Notes under the pieces: generated by a model | The model's input: the letters and a program-made list of their open reading frames with translations, nothing else | The model's database searches: none | Told to the model about the DNA's origin: nothing | Translations under genes and position numbers: made by a program | Shown here: positions 1-8,127 of the stretch, one piece after another | Position numbering within the stretch: position 1 is the first letter of the stretch | How the letters are laid out: the number at the start of each line of letters is the position of its first letter | Assembly (NCBI GenBank): GCA_964344765.1 | Contig: CAYFOM010000026.1 | Coordinates: 1 to 61,730 of the forward strand | DNA from: JACNIZ01 sp964344765 | Lineage (GTDB): Bacteria; Planctomycetota; UBA1135 | Length of the DNA: 61,730 nt | Reading direction: 5' to 3'

Positions 1-51
1 CCTGCCAGGTGTGACTTTGAGGGGATTGCGGTTAACTGGGTAAAGTCAGCG
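1..51. repeat. Left copy of 51-bp inverted terminal repeat
   Basis: Bases 1-51 equal the reverse complement of 61676-61726 without a mismatch; base 52 is the first difference. The left copy lies in the open frame of the first gene and reads as ordinary coding sequence, so this is probably its native place. Confidence 0.95.
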
Positions 52-939
52 CGCTTCGGCAAAGAGATTTCGCGACTGCGGAAAAAGCTCAGCAAAGTGC
101 CGAAGAAGGTGAAGAAGTTAGATCCGTGGTTGCGTGTGCATTTGACCGCGCAGCGCGCCGAGGAGGAGTACCAACGATTCCTGAAGGACTTCGACATCGA
201 CCCGGATAAATGCGAAGCGGAGCTGGGCGGTAAGTGGATTGGGCGGCGTCATAAATTTTTGGTGCTGCTGGTTGAGAAAGAAGACACGTTGGCGCGTTAT
301 TCCGGGAACTACACCGGGCAGTCGGCGCGCATTGCCACTCATCACCACTTCAAGGAAAACGATGCCTTCTTTTTCGGTATGTCCTTTGAAAGTTTTGCCG
401 AAGGGGACCGCGTCGACACTGACTATTACTCATCGTTTGCTTCGGGTTTGTACGAGTCCTTCCTTCACGCTTATGGGCGGCCCTATCAGCTGCCTTGGTG
501 GTACACCCAGGCTGTTTCTTCGGTGCGCCAGCGCGAGATTTCGGACCGCATGGATTTGTACGGCAACATTAAAGGTCACGTGACCTTCGATGGTTGGTGG
601 CGCTGGCAAGCGCGAGTGCATGCTCATGTGAAGTGGGATTTGTACCGCTCCTTCCCAGAGTGCATGGTGCTGAGTTGGGACTCCAAGGAAATCGATATCG
701 TCGACTACATGATGATGTGGTCCTGGGGCCAGTACTTGTTGGACCAAAAGCCGGAGATGCGGCGCAAGTTCCTCGACGAGATGAAAAAGCCGCTCAGTTG
801 GCGCGGCGACGCACCCTATGAGCAGGTGATTTGGGAGAACACCGGCAAAGCTATGGAGGCGTCGTTCCAGGCCACGCCGGAACAGTTCGAGGCGCATTGG
901 AAAGCTTGGGTTATGAAAAAGGGCCCTGGCAAGAAATAG
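1..939 (+). CDS. Peptidase MA-like (gluzincin-fold) protein without HExxH, 5' partial
   Basis: The frame is open from base 1, so the GTG at 97 is not necessarily the start and the gene probably begins outside the window. I do not recognise a precise family. The central part (PWWYTQAVSSV), the helix around YMMMWSWGQYLL and the ending (TPEQFEAHWKAWV) follow the layout of planctomycete DUF1570/peptidase MA-like proteins: a P-W-[FY] turn, a helical segment, and a C-terminal F-x-x-x-W helix. The zinc-binding HExxH expected before the P-W-W-Y stretch is missing; FLHAY stands there instead. The family assignment is an inference. The protein may be a catalytically dead relative of the intact metalloprotease at 3204-4328. 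No signal peptide is visible because the N-terminus is cut off. Confidence 0.6.
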   Translation, partial: PARCDFEGIAVNWVKSARFGKEISRLRKKLSKVPKKVKKLDPWLRVHLTAQRAEEEYQRFLKDFDIDPDKCEAELGGKWIGRRHKFLVLLVEKEDTLARYSGNYTGQSARIATHHHFKENDAFFFGMSFESFAEGDRVDTDYYSSFASGLYESFLHAYGRPYQLPWWYTQAVSSVRQREISDRMDLYGNIKGHVTFDGWWRWQARVHAHVKWDLYRSFPECMVLSWDSKEIDIVDYMMMWSWGQYLLDQKPEMRRKFLDEMKKPLSWRGDAPYEQVIWENTGKAMEASFQATPEQFEAHWKAWVMKKGPGKK

Positions 940-944
940 CAGAA

Positions 945-989
945 GGCTTATAGTAAGGCGCGCTTGTTGAAAGCGTGTCTCAATAAGCC
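945..989 (+). promoter_or_regulatory. Nested inverted repeat abutting the feoA start codon
   Basis: GGCTTAT (945-951) pairs perfectly with ATAAGCC (983-989). Inside it CGCTT (961-965) pairs with AAGCG (971-975). The outer arm ends directly against the feoA ATG at 990. There is no T-tract, so this is more likely a leader hairpin or operator for feoAB than a terminator. No Fur-box consensus is recognisable. Confidence 0.35.
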
Positions 990-1250
990 ATGATGCTGCC
1001 CCTCTCTCACCCGCTTACCTTGGCCGATCTGCCGAAGATTGGCATGGGCCGCGTGCGTGGCGTGCCGGGCGAGGGCGGCGTCGCTATGCGCTTACGAGAA
1101 CTAGGGTTTACGCCCGGCACCGAAGTTTCATTTGTGCGCCAGGCACCGTTCGGCGGCCCGATGGTGGTGGATTTACGCGGCTACCAATTGTGCCTGCGGC
1201 CGGCTGAAGCCAAGCTGATCCTGGTCGAAACACCGGCCGAACCCTCATGA
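990..1250 (+). CDS. feoA: FeoA, ferrous iron transport accessory protein
   Basis: A small 86-aa cytosolic SH3-like protein that works with FeoB in Fe(II) uptake. The pattern is typical of FeoA: a short lead, then GVPGEGGVAMRLRELGFTPG (the glycine-rich turn and the RLxELGFxPG signature), F/V-x-x-P-x-GGP and a final strand with LRPxEAxxI. A second ATG lies at 993, so the start is uncertain by one codon. The gene overlaps feoB by ATGA, indicating translational coupling. A nested inverted repeat sits immediately before the start. Confidence 0.93.
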   Translation: MMLPLSHPLTLADLPKIGMGRVRGVPGEGGVAMRLRELGFTPGTEVSFVRQAPFGGPMVVDLRGYQLCLRPAEAKLILVETPAEPS

Positions 1251-3118
1251 GCAAGCGCCTGGAAATTGCGTTAGTCGGCAGCCCAAACGCCGGCAAAACC
1301 ACTCTTTTCAACGCGCTGACCGGGCTGCGCGCCAAAACCGGCAACTATCCGGGGGTAACTGTCGACCGTCGTCGCGGCAGGCTGACTGTCGACGATACCG
1401 ACATCATTCTCACCGATCTGCCCGGAACTTATAGCCTGCACGCGATTTCGGAAGATGAGGCGATTGCGGTTCGGGTGTTGAAAGGTGAATTGGAAGGCGA
1501 GCCGGAGCCGGATGGCGTCGTCATCGTTGCAGATGCAACCACTCTGCAGCGCTCGCTGCCGATGATCGCCGAGGTCATGCAGTTGGGTCGGCCGACCTTG
1601 CTGTGTTTGACGATGATCGACGAACTCAAAGCGCGCGGCGGCGACATCGATTTGTTTGCGTTGCAGCGTGAACTCGGCGTGCACGTCATTGGTGTGGTCG
1701 GCAACCGTGGTTTGGGTGTGGATGATCTGCGCGATCACCTGGCCAAGCCCGAAGACTGGCGGCCGGCGATCAACCTGCCGGCGCCCGATCCGGAATCGCG
1801 TTTTCAGTGGGCCGATCAGGTTCTGGAGAAGATCACCCGCCACCCGGTTCAAGAAAGCACACTGACCCGGCGCATGGACAAGGTGTTGCTGCATCCGGTG
1901 CTGGGCGGCTTCGTTTTCCTTGCTTTCATCACCTTCTTCTTCCAAGCGATCTTCACTTGGGCCGGCCCGGCGATGGACTTTTTCGCCGGCTCGCTGGATT
2001 CGCTGGCTGACTGGATTCTGCTTGAGTATCCGGACAGCTTGCTCTCCAACCTACTCGCCAACGGTGTGGTGCGCGGAGTAGGCGCGGTGGTTGTGTTCGT
2101 GCCGCAAATCGCGCTGTTGTTCGCGATGATTCTATTCTTCGAGGCGTCCGGTTATATGGCGCGCGCAGCCTTTGTCGTCGATCGAATGATGGGTTGGATC
2201 GGCTTAGAGGGCAGATGTTTTATTTCGCTGCTCAGCTCCTACGCCTGCTCGGTGCCCGGCATTATGGCGACGCGATCCATTCCTTCGCCGAAGGATCGAC
2301 TGGCGACGATTTTGGTCGCGCCCTTTGCTACATGCTCGGCGCGGCTACCGGTTTATGCGGTGTTGATCACCGCCTTTGTGCCCGCCACTCCGGTGATTGG
2401 ACCCATCACCATGCAAGGTCTGACCTTGATGGGCCTCTATCTATTAGGCGGCGCAACCGCGCTGTTTTTTGCCGCCATCTTTAAACGCGGCATGTTGCGC
2501 GGCGCCAGCTTGCCGTTTTACATGGAACTGCCGCCTTACCGCTTCCCGCGCTTGAGCAGTTTGGCCGTTCAGGTTTGGCGACGGCTGAAGTTGTTCCTGA
2601 CCAGCGCCGGCAAGATCATCTTCCTCGGCTCGATCGTGCTGTGGTTCTTACTGAACTTTCCGCAGGTTGACGTTCCTGCCGGTATGGACGACTCGGCCGC
2701 TGGACGATTCCAAGTCGAGCAAAGCTACGCCGCCGACATCGGCCGAGTGCTGGAACCGGTCACCGAGCCGCTAGGTTTCGACTGGCGGCTGAACATCGGC
2801 CTGGTCGGTTCTTTCGCCGCGCGCGAATTGATGATCTCGACGATGGCGCAGGTTTACGCTTTCAACGGCGATTCAGAAAACGTCGACGGCATGGCTGAGT
2901 TGATTACGTCGGCGGATCCTGTGACTGGAGAACCGTTGGTGAGCTTGGCCACTGGGCTATCGCTATTGGTCTTCTTTGTATTTGCGCTGCTATGCGTGTC
3001 GACGCTGGCGGTGATCAAGCGCGAGACCGGCAGCTGGAAATGGCCGGTGTTTACCACGGTGTATATGTTTGTCGTCGCTTGGGTGGGGTCGTTCCTGACC
3101 TACCAAATTGCGTCGTAG
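1247..3118 (+). CDS. feoB: FeoB, ferrous iron transporter GTPase/permease
   Basis: Inner-membrane Fe(II) transporter of 623 aa with an N-terminal G domain. G1 GSPNAGKT is at residues 11-18, G3 DLPG at 57-60. The G4 position reads TMID (122-125) instead of the usual NxxD. The membrane part carries both Gate-type motifs: CSVPGIMATR around 334-343 with ATCSARLPVY at 361-370, and later FAARELMISTM. It is shorter than the 700-800 aa of many FeoB proteins because the region after the G domain and the C-terminus are compact. It overlaps feoA by four bases. An 85-bp gap follows before the next gene. Confidence 0.95.
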   Translation: MSKRLEIALVGSPNAGKTTLFNALTGLRAKTGNYPGVTVDRRRGRLTVDDTDIILTDLPGTYSLHAISEDEAIAVRVLKGELEGEPEPDGVVIVADATTLQRSLPMIAEVMQLGRPTLLCLTMIDELKARGGDIDLFALQRELGVHVIGVVGNRGLGVDDLRDHLAKPEDWRPAINLPAPDPESRFQWADQVLEKITRHPVQESTLTRRMDKVLLHPVLGGFVFLAFITFFFQAIFTWAGPAMDFFAGSLDSLADWILLEYPDSLLSNLLANGVVRGVGAVVVFVPQIALLFAMILFFEASGYMARAAFVVDRMMGWIGLEGRCFISLLSSYACSVPGIMATRSIPSPKDRLATILVAPFATCSARLPVYAVLITAFVPATPVIGPITMQGLTLMGLYLLGGATALFFAAIFKRGMLRGASLPFYMELPPYRFPRLSSLAVQVWRRLKLFLTSAGKIIFLGSIVLWFLLNFPQVDVPAGMDDSAAGRFQVEQSYAADIGRVLEPVTEPLGFDWRLNIGLVGSFAARELMISTMAQVYAFNGDSENVDGMAELITSADPVTGEPLVSLATGLSLLVFFVFALLCVSTLAVIKRETGSWKWPVFTTVYMFVVAWVGSFLTYQIAS

Positions 3119-3203
3119 GCACCACAACCGAGCGCTCGCCGCGCATCAGGGACTAGAACAGGAAATCTACTCATACACCCGATAGAGTAGGAGTAGCCCA
3201 ATC

Positions 3204-4328
3204 GTGCGAAATCTACTCCTCGTTTTCCTCACCCTGTTGGCTTCCTGTGCCAACTTGGTTCCCGGCACACCGCAGTTTTCGGTGGATACGCCGATGGGCA
3301 CCGCGTACGCCCACAGCCCGGAGCGTGCCAGCCACTTGGTGGATTCGTGGATGCGCATGGCGCGCACCATCCAGAGTCGGCTGCCCGGCGCCAAGCACGA
3401 CGATCAGCTGGATATCTGGCTGATGCACGAGGACGACATTCCCGATCCGTTTGCCATCGGCCATCCGATGGGCGGCGTGACCTACTCGGTGAACGGCGAC
3501 GCCTGGCTGATTCAAGTTCCGGATACGCACAAGTTGGAGTGGGTGCTCGCGCACGAACTGACTCATGCGCTGCTCGGTCCCGAGTGGGATACTTTGGGCG
3601 GCATGCTGGAAGAGGGTTTGTGCGAATGGGTGGGTTCGCAAGAAGACCCCGAGTTGGCACCGGTGCGCGAGTTGCAGGTTTATATGGGTGCGGCAGCGAT
3701 GTTCGGCCATACCCAATGCGGCATCTTCTTTAATAACTCGGTGCGCCAGGAAAACGGCGAAGTGAAGATGCGCTGGTTAGGTGAAAAAGGAACTGCGCCC
3801 GACCCGCCATGGGATTTGGATGACCTGCGTTTTTACTTGGCGCAGAACAGCATCGCCGAATTCTCGGACGTGCGCGCCGGATTGCAGCGCATGGGAACGG
3901 TGATGATTTACCGCATCATCGAACGCAATGGCTTGGAGCACTTACATCAAATGTGCAAAGACGCCAAAGCCCGCGGCGAATCCACCCTGCCCTTCGCCGA
4001 CGTCATGCTCGCCGCCGGATTCAAACCGGATGGATCGGATTTGCACCGCGAGTTGGTTGCACCCCTGCGTGCTCGTTCGATCGCCAAACAATTGCGCTTA
4101 CACGGCGATCACTTCGGTCGCTACATCGCCGCCGAATACCCCTCGCACTTCCCCAATTACGACGGCGAACACTTCGTCAAGTACTCGATGGGAACCATCC
4201 GCAGCATTGAAGGAAAGAACATCCGTCTATTCGAATTCCCTTCGCTACGAGAAGCCGTGCGTCGTAATTGGCCGGTCCGCGAACACACCGCCGACGCTTA
4301 CGCGGCGCCTTACACCATTACTTGGTGA
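3204..4328 (+). CDS. Lipoprotein zinc metalloprotease (peptidase MA-like)
   Basis: GTG start followed by a lipoprotein signal peptide with lipobox LASC (C15), so the 374-aa product is probably anchored in a membrane on its periplasmic face. HELTH at residues 117-121 and a downstream EEGL at 136-139 form a gluzincin-type zinc site (HExxH plus Glu). This layout is known from DUF1570/peptidase MA-like proteins. The substrate is unknown. The upstream gap repeats a CTACTC/GAGTAG motif: CTACTC at 3167 and within the first codons, GAGTAG at 3185 and 3191. It could be an operator, but this is weak evidence. Confidence 0.75.
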   Translation: MRNLLLVFLTLLASCANLVPGTPQFSVDTPMGTAYAHSPERASHLVDSWMRMARTIQSRLPGAKHDDQLDIWLMHEDDIPDPFAIGHPMGGVTYSVNGDAWLIQVPDTHKLEWVLAHELTHALLGPEWDTLGGMLEEGLCEWVGSQEDPELAPVRELQVYMGAAAMFGHTQCGIFFNNSVRQENGEVKMRWLGEKGTAPDPPWDLDDLRFYLAQNSIAEFSDVRAGLQRMGTVMIYRIIERNGLEHLHQMCKDAKARGESTLPFADVMLAAGFKPDGSDLHRELVAPLRARSIAKQLRLHGDHFGRYIAAEYPSHFPNYDGEHFVKYSMGTIRSIEGKNIRLFEFPSLREAVRRNWPVREHTADAYAAPYTITW

Positions 4329-4333
4329 ATTTC

Positions 4334-4363
4334 TTAGAAGCTCCCCCCCCCCCCCGATATACT
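4334..4363 (+). promoter_or_regulatory. Putative promoter with a C13 tract in the spacer
   Basis: A perfect-looking -10 hexamer TATACT (4358-4363) lies 6 bases before the ATG at 4370, which would give a leaderless or nearly leaderless mRNA. A weak -35 candidate, TTAGAA, lies at 4334-4339. The run of 13 C (4343-4355) falls between the two. Changes in the length of this run would change the spacer length. The -35 assignment is weak. Confidence 0.4.
4343..4355. repeat. Homopolymer tract C13
   Basis: Thirteen consecutive cytosines between the stop codon at 4328 and the next start at 4370. It is the longest homopolymer I noticed. The length in the assembly may be inaccurate, because such tracts vary both in cells and in sequencing. 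Confidence 0.95.
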
Positions 4364-4369
4364 CGGTCT

Positions 4370-5287
4370 ATGATTCTTGAGTCAATTTTCCTTGCGGCTT
4401 CAATATCGTTTGCTAATCCCCAAAATGAACGCGTTGATCTTAATCTGTTTGTCGTAGACCAAGACAAGACACCAATTCAAGGAGCTTCGGTATATCTACC
4501 CAAAACTGGTGAATACTTAGTCACGGATAGCGCCGGCATGGTTTTCTTCCAAGGTCCTTCCGAATCCGAGGGGTACTGGGAAGTTGGCCAAGGACATGAA
4601 GACGCTGATCTCAAAGTCGAGGTTTACTTTGGCGGAAAAATGTATCCATTTCGTCGAGCAACTAACTTTAACTTCAAAACCCACAAGGAGTCCTCTTGCG
4701 ATGGGTGCCGGGCTGCGAGGTTGAGCTATTCCTTTCAAATTGGGAAGAGAAACGACCCCGGTACGCTTTGGTATTGGGCTAGCGTTTGGGCTAGCGGCAC
4801 TTCTACTTATTGGACAGTTACCGAGGCAGAAGAACTAGATTGTGTTGCTAAGCCGGATCCAGACAATCAATTGTTTATTAATGGATCTTTGTCATCCATT
4901 AGCTACCCAGATACCTGCTCAGGAATTGCCTCAGGAAACGCTACAACCACGGGGTCAATCGAAACTGAAACCACCCTCGATGGTAGGTTAAATGTCAAAA
5001 CTTCTAAGCTGTTCAAATCAGCTGGGATCAACGTGGAAGTCGGTGGTGGAAAAACCACAAAAATCAAAAAGACCACTTCTCTCAAGGACGAACTCCCTGG
5101 AAAGGACCGCCCAAATGAAAAGGGAGCCGTTCATATTAGAACAAGGTACGTCAAATACACCCTGGTCAAATATCAGGTGACCTCGGACCGAAACGGCAAC
5201 ATTACGGCAATCAAAGAGCTCGATTCCGATGTTATTTTGGTCCCGACTGGAACTTGTCAGGACACATCCGACCTAGAGTCCTGCTAG
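4370..5287 (+). CDS. Secreted protein with carboxypeptidase-regulatory-like domain, low GC
   Basis: The ATG at 4370 gives a 305-aa protein with a short N-terminal hydrophobic signal (FLAASISFA). Residues about 21-65 resemble a CarboxypepD_reg/transthyretin-like beta domain (VxDxxxTPIxGASVYL, then TDSAG). The rest is rich in Thr, Ser and Lys and not recognised; it has paired cysteines (CDGC) that could form disulfides. Base composition is clearly more AT-rich than the neighbouring genes, a sign of acquisition or of different selection. It lacks a Shine-Dalgarno sequence and sits directly behind a C13 tract and a TATACT box. It converges on gyrB, sharing the stop-codon bases CTAG (5284-5287). 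Function unknown. Confidence 0.7.
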   Translation: MILESIFLAASISFANPQNERVDLNLFVVDQDKTPIQGASVYLPKTGEYLVTDSAGMVFFQGPSESEGYWEVGQGHEDADLKVEVYFGGKMYPFRRATNFNFKTHKESSCDGCRAARLSYSFQIGKRNDPGTLWYWASVWASGTSTYWTVTEAEELDCVAKPDPDNQLFINGSLSSISYPDTCSGIASGNATTTGSIETETTLDGRLNVKTSKLFKSAGINVEVGGGKTTKIKKTTSLKDELPGKDRPNEKGAVHIRTRYVKYTLVKYQVTSDRNGNITAIKELDSDVILVPTGTCQDTSDLESC

Positions 5288-7731
5288 ATGTCCAGTTCCT
5301 GAATCTCATGCGCGTGTTCTTCGATGTAGTTACGGCGCGGTTCGGTTTCGTCGCCCATCAGCATCGAGAAAATTTGGTCGGCGGCTACTGCGTCGTCGAG
5401 CACGATGCGCTTGAGCAAACGCGTTTCCGGGTCCATGGTGGATTCCCACAACTGGTCCGGGTTCATTTCACCTAGACCTTTGTAGCGCTGCACTTCGACT
5501 TGCGATTGACCGGCTTCGCGTAGCGCGCTGATCAAGTCGACTATCGCAGGTACGGCCTTGGAGAACTTGCCGCATTCAATCAATGCGCCGCCGCCAGGTG
5601 TTTGATCGATCACCGGCAAGCCATAAGCGATGACGCTTTCGATGGCTTCTTGCACGTCGTCGCGATCGCGGAACTTGAACGACAAGTAGCTGGCCGATTC
5701 ACGTGGGCACTTGGAGTCGCGTCCGGCCCAGACTTTGTCTTCCGGCTTTTCGGCGACGAATGCATCGCGTGCATCCTTGTCCCAGAAGAAATGATTCACA
5801 TTTCTTTCGACGCCGACTTCGGAAACCATGTAGTTCGGCAAGCCGCGTTCGGCATCGAAGGAGGCAACGTAATCAGCAGCACTAATTCCGCGACGGTCAC
5901 CACGGAAGGCAGCAAGACTGCGCGACATGATCATCAACTTATCGATCAAGCCGCTGAGTTCGGTTCCTTCCAACTCGATGACTTCTTTGTTTGCGGAGTG
6001 ACGAAAACGCATCTTCGCACCGCTCAATCCTGCGGCAAAGATGGACTTGGTCAGCGACTCATCGTTGTGAATGTAGTCGTAAGACTTCTGCCCCTTCTTC
6101 TGCAAGCGATACAACGGCGGGCATGCAACATAAACACGACCGGTTTCAATCAACGGCTTCATCTGACGGAACAAGAAAGTCAGAATCAACGTGCGGATGT
6201 GCGAACCATCTACATCGGCGTCAGTCATGATGATGATCTTGCCGTAGCGAACTTTCTCAACGTCGAAGTCTTCCGATACGCCGGCACCGATAGCTTGAAT
6301 CATCGTCTGCAATTCTTGGTTGGCAATGATTCGGTTCGCCGAGTTCTTTTCGACGTTCAGAATTTTACCCTTCAAAGGCAGAATCGCTTGGAAGCGGCGG
6401 TCGCGTCCGGTCTTCGCCGAACCACCCGCCGAGTCACCTTCCACCACGTACAGTTCGGTGATTTCCGTGTCTTTGAGTTGGCAGTCGGCCAACTTACCCG
6501 GCAACGAACCTGAGCTCAGCGCACCCTTACGGCGCACTAAGTCGCGTTGCTTACGGGCGGCTTCCCGAGCATCACGCGCAAGCAAAGCTTTGCGAATGAT
6601 GTTCTTCGCCATCGACGGGTTTTCTTCCAAGTAAGTGCCGAAGCACTCGTTGACTACCGATTCAACCACCGACGATGCTTCGCGCGAACCCAGCTTGCCT
6701 TTGGTCTGACCTTCAAACTGCGGATCAGGAATCTTGATCGAAACGATGGCAAACAAACCGGCTTTGTAGTCATCACCGGCCGGCGGCTCGCCCTTCTTCA
6801 GCAGCTCTGCTTGACGGAGATAACCGTTCAATGAACGCGTCAGCGCCGAACGGAAACCCGACAAGTGAGTACCACCGGCGGAAGTGCGAATGTTGTTGGC
6901 AAAGCTGTAAACACCTTCGTGCCAATCGTTGGTGTAACGCAGCGCAACCTCAACACCGTATTCCTTGTCCTGGTATTCAACCTCTTTGACAAAGTGGACG
7001 ATGTCAGTGATCGCTTCTTTACCTTCGGTTAAATCGCGCACGTACGCGGTCAAACCATCCGGGTAATGAAACTCATCCTTCTGGCCGCTGCGCGCATCTT
7101 CCAACACAATCTTCAAGTTGGAAGTACCCATCAGGTACGCCATCTCGCGCAAACGGTTCTGCACGGTCTCGTAATCAAAACCATCGTGCGAGAAAATCTG
7201 GCGGTCGGGGCGGAAGGAAACACGCGTTCCCTTCTTGTCGGTATCACCGCGTTCTTCGAGCTTGGACTTAGTCAGTCCACGCGAAAAACTAATGTTGTGA
7301 ATTCTGCCGTCTTTAAAAACGTCGACCTCGGTCCATTCGGTTAGCGCGTTCACCACCGAAATACCGACGCCGTGCAAACCACCCGACACCGCATAAGCTT
7401 TGCCATCGAACTTACCGCCGGCGTGCAGTTTGGTCATGACCAGCTCAACCGCCGGCATGTTCTCTTCCGGGTGAATGTCCACCGGAATACCACGACCGTT
7501 ATCTTCGACCGTTGCCGAACCATCATCGTTCAACGTCACGGTGACGGTATCGCAATGCCCGGCCAACGCTTCGTCCACCGAGTTGTCGACGATTTCCCAC
7601 AGCAAGTGGTGCATGCCGGCAAACGCCGTATCGCCGATGTACATCGCCGGACGTTTGCGCACTCCCTCCAGGTCCTTCAGGAACTGAATTGAGCCGGAAT
7701 CGTAATCTTGCTTTTTCTTTTCTTCACTCAT
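5284..7731 (-). CDS. gyrB: DNA gyrase subunit B
   Basis: ATPase subunit of DNA gyrase, 815 aa from the ATG at 7731. I prefer this start because the family sequence (SIQFLKDLEGVRKRPAMYIG) begins 14 residues later; an upstream extension of the frame lacks family similarity. GHKL ATPase motifs: N50 in EIVDNSVDEA and DNGRG at 77-81. TOPRIM motifs EGDSAGGSA and DADVDGSHI are present. The C-terminal QRYKGLGEMNPDQLW box is typical of GyrB. An insertion between TOPRIM and tail matches longer Gram-negative GyrB proteins. It ends the dnaA-dnaN-dciA-gyrB series. No gyrA lies beside it. Confidence 0.97.
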   Translation of the reverse strand: MSEEKKKQDYDSGSIQFLKDLEGVRKRPAMYIGDTAFAGMHHLLWEIVDNSVDEALAGHCDTVTVTLNDDGSATVEDNGRGIPVDIHPEENMPAVELVMTKLHAGGKFDGKAYAVSGGLHGVGISVVNALTEWTEVDVFKDGRIHNISFSRGLTKSKLEERGDTDKKGTRVSFRPDRQIFSHDGFDYETVQNRLREMAYLMGTSNLKIVLEDARSGQKDEFHYPDGLTAYVRDLTEGKEAITDIVHFVKEVEYQDKEYGVEVALRYTNDWHEGVYSFANNIRTSAGGTHLSGFRSALTRSLNGYLRQAELLKKGEPPAGDDYKAGLFAIVSIKIPDPQFEGQTKGKLGSREASSVVESVVNECFGTYLEENPSMAKNIIRKALLARDAREAARKQRDLVRRKGALSSGSLPGKLADCQLKDTEITELYVVEGDSAGGSAKTGRDRRFQAILPLKGKILNVEKNSANRIIANQELQTMIQAIGAGVSEDFDVEKVRYGKIIIMTDADVDGSHIRTLILTFLFRQMKPLIETGRVYVACPPLYRLQKKGQKSYDYIHNDESLTKSIFAAGLSGAKMRFRHSANKEVIELEGTELSGLIDKLMIMSRSLAAFRGDRRGISAADYVASFDAERGLPNYMVSEVGVERNVNHFFWDKDARDAFVAEKPEDKVWAGRDSKCPRESASYLSFKFRDRDDVQEAIESVIAYGLPVIDQTPGGGALIECGKFSKAVPAIVDLISALREAGQSQVEVQRYKGLGEMNPDQLWESTMDPETRLLKRIVLDDAVAADQIFSMLMGDETEPRRNYIEEHAHEIQELDI

Positions 7732-7769
7732 GACTGATGAACGAAACGCGCGCGCTTCGCCGTCGTTGC

Positions 7770-8102
7770 TCAGGAACGCCTGAACTCGATGCGCTCGACC
7801 ACCGCGTGGTCGCTGTGGTTTGCCAAGTATTGATTGAGCAGAGTCAAGAACTCGGACTGACGGAAGCAATAAAGCTCCTGCATCAGCGGCGCCGACTCCA
7901 CCACCACAATTAACTTGCCGCCGCGAAAGGAAACCGGCCGCGTGCGTTTGCCGATGGTCTTAGGGACCACTTGATGCCAAGCGTCAAAAACAGCGCGATG
8001 TTCGGACGTACGCGACCAACCTTGTTTCTGCATGACGCGCGAAACAATTTCTGAAATGGGCGCAGGGTCCACATTCCGGGTCGGGGTCCGTTTGGGATTC
8101 AT
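7770..8102 (-). CDS. dciA: DciA (DUF721), ancestral replicative helicase loader/operator
   Basis: A 110-aa protein with the DUF721 pattern: an N-terminal helical part, W-x-x-VVP (DAWHQVVPKTIGKRT), then strands GGKLIVVVESAPLMQEL and a final lN-x-x-L segment. DUF721 proteins are known as DciA, which acts with DnaB in bacteria lacking DnaC or DnaI. It lies between dnaN and gyrB, where many bacteria carry recF; no recF is present here. The gap to gyrB is 38 bp and to dnaN 25 bp, consistent with one operon. Confidence 0.88.
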   Translation of the reverse strand: MNPKRTPTRNVDPAPISEIVSRVMQKQGWSRTSEHRAVFDAWHQVVPKTIGKRTRPVSFRGGKLIVVVESAPLMQELYCFRQSEFLTLLNQYLANHSDHAVVERIEFRRS

Positions 8103-8127
8103 TCGTACTGTTAACGCCGACGGTGCT

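Noticed and set aside
5602..7692. Long plus-strand frames opposite gyrB, and similar ones opposite dnaN, lptD and other genes
   Set aside because: They are antisense shadows of well-conserved genes on the other strand and show no family motifs.
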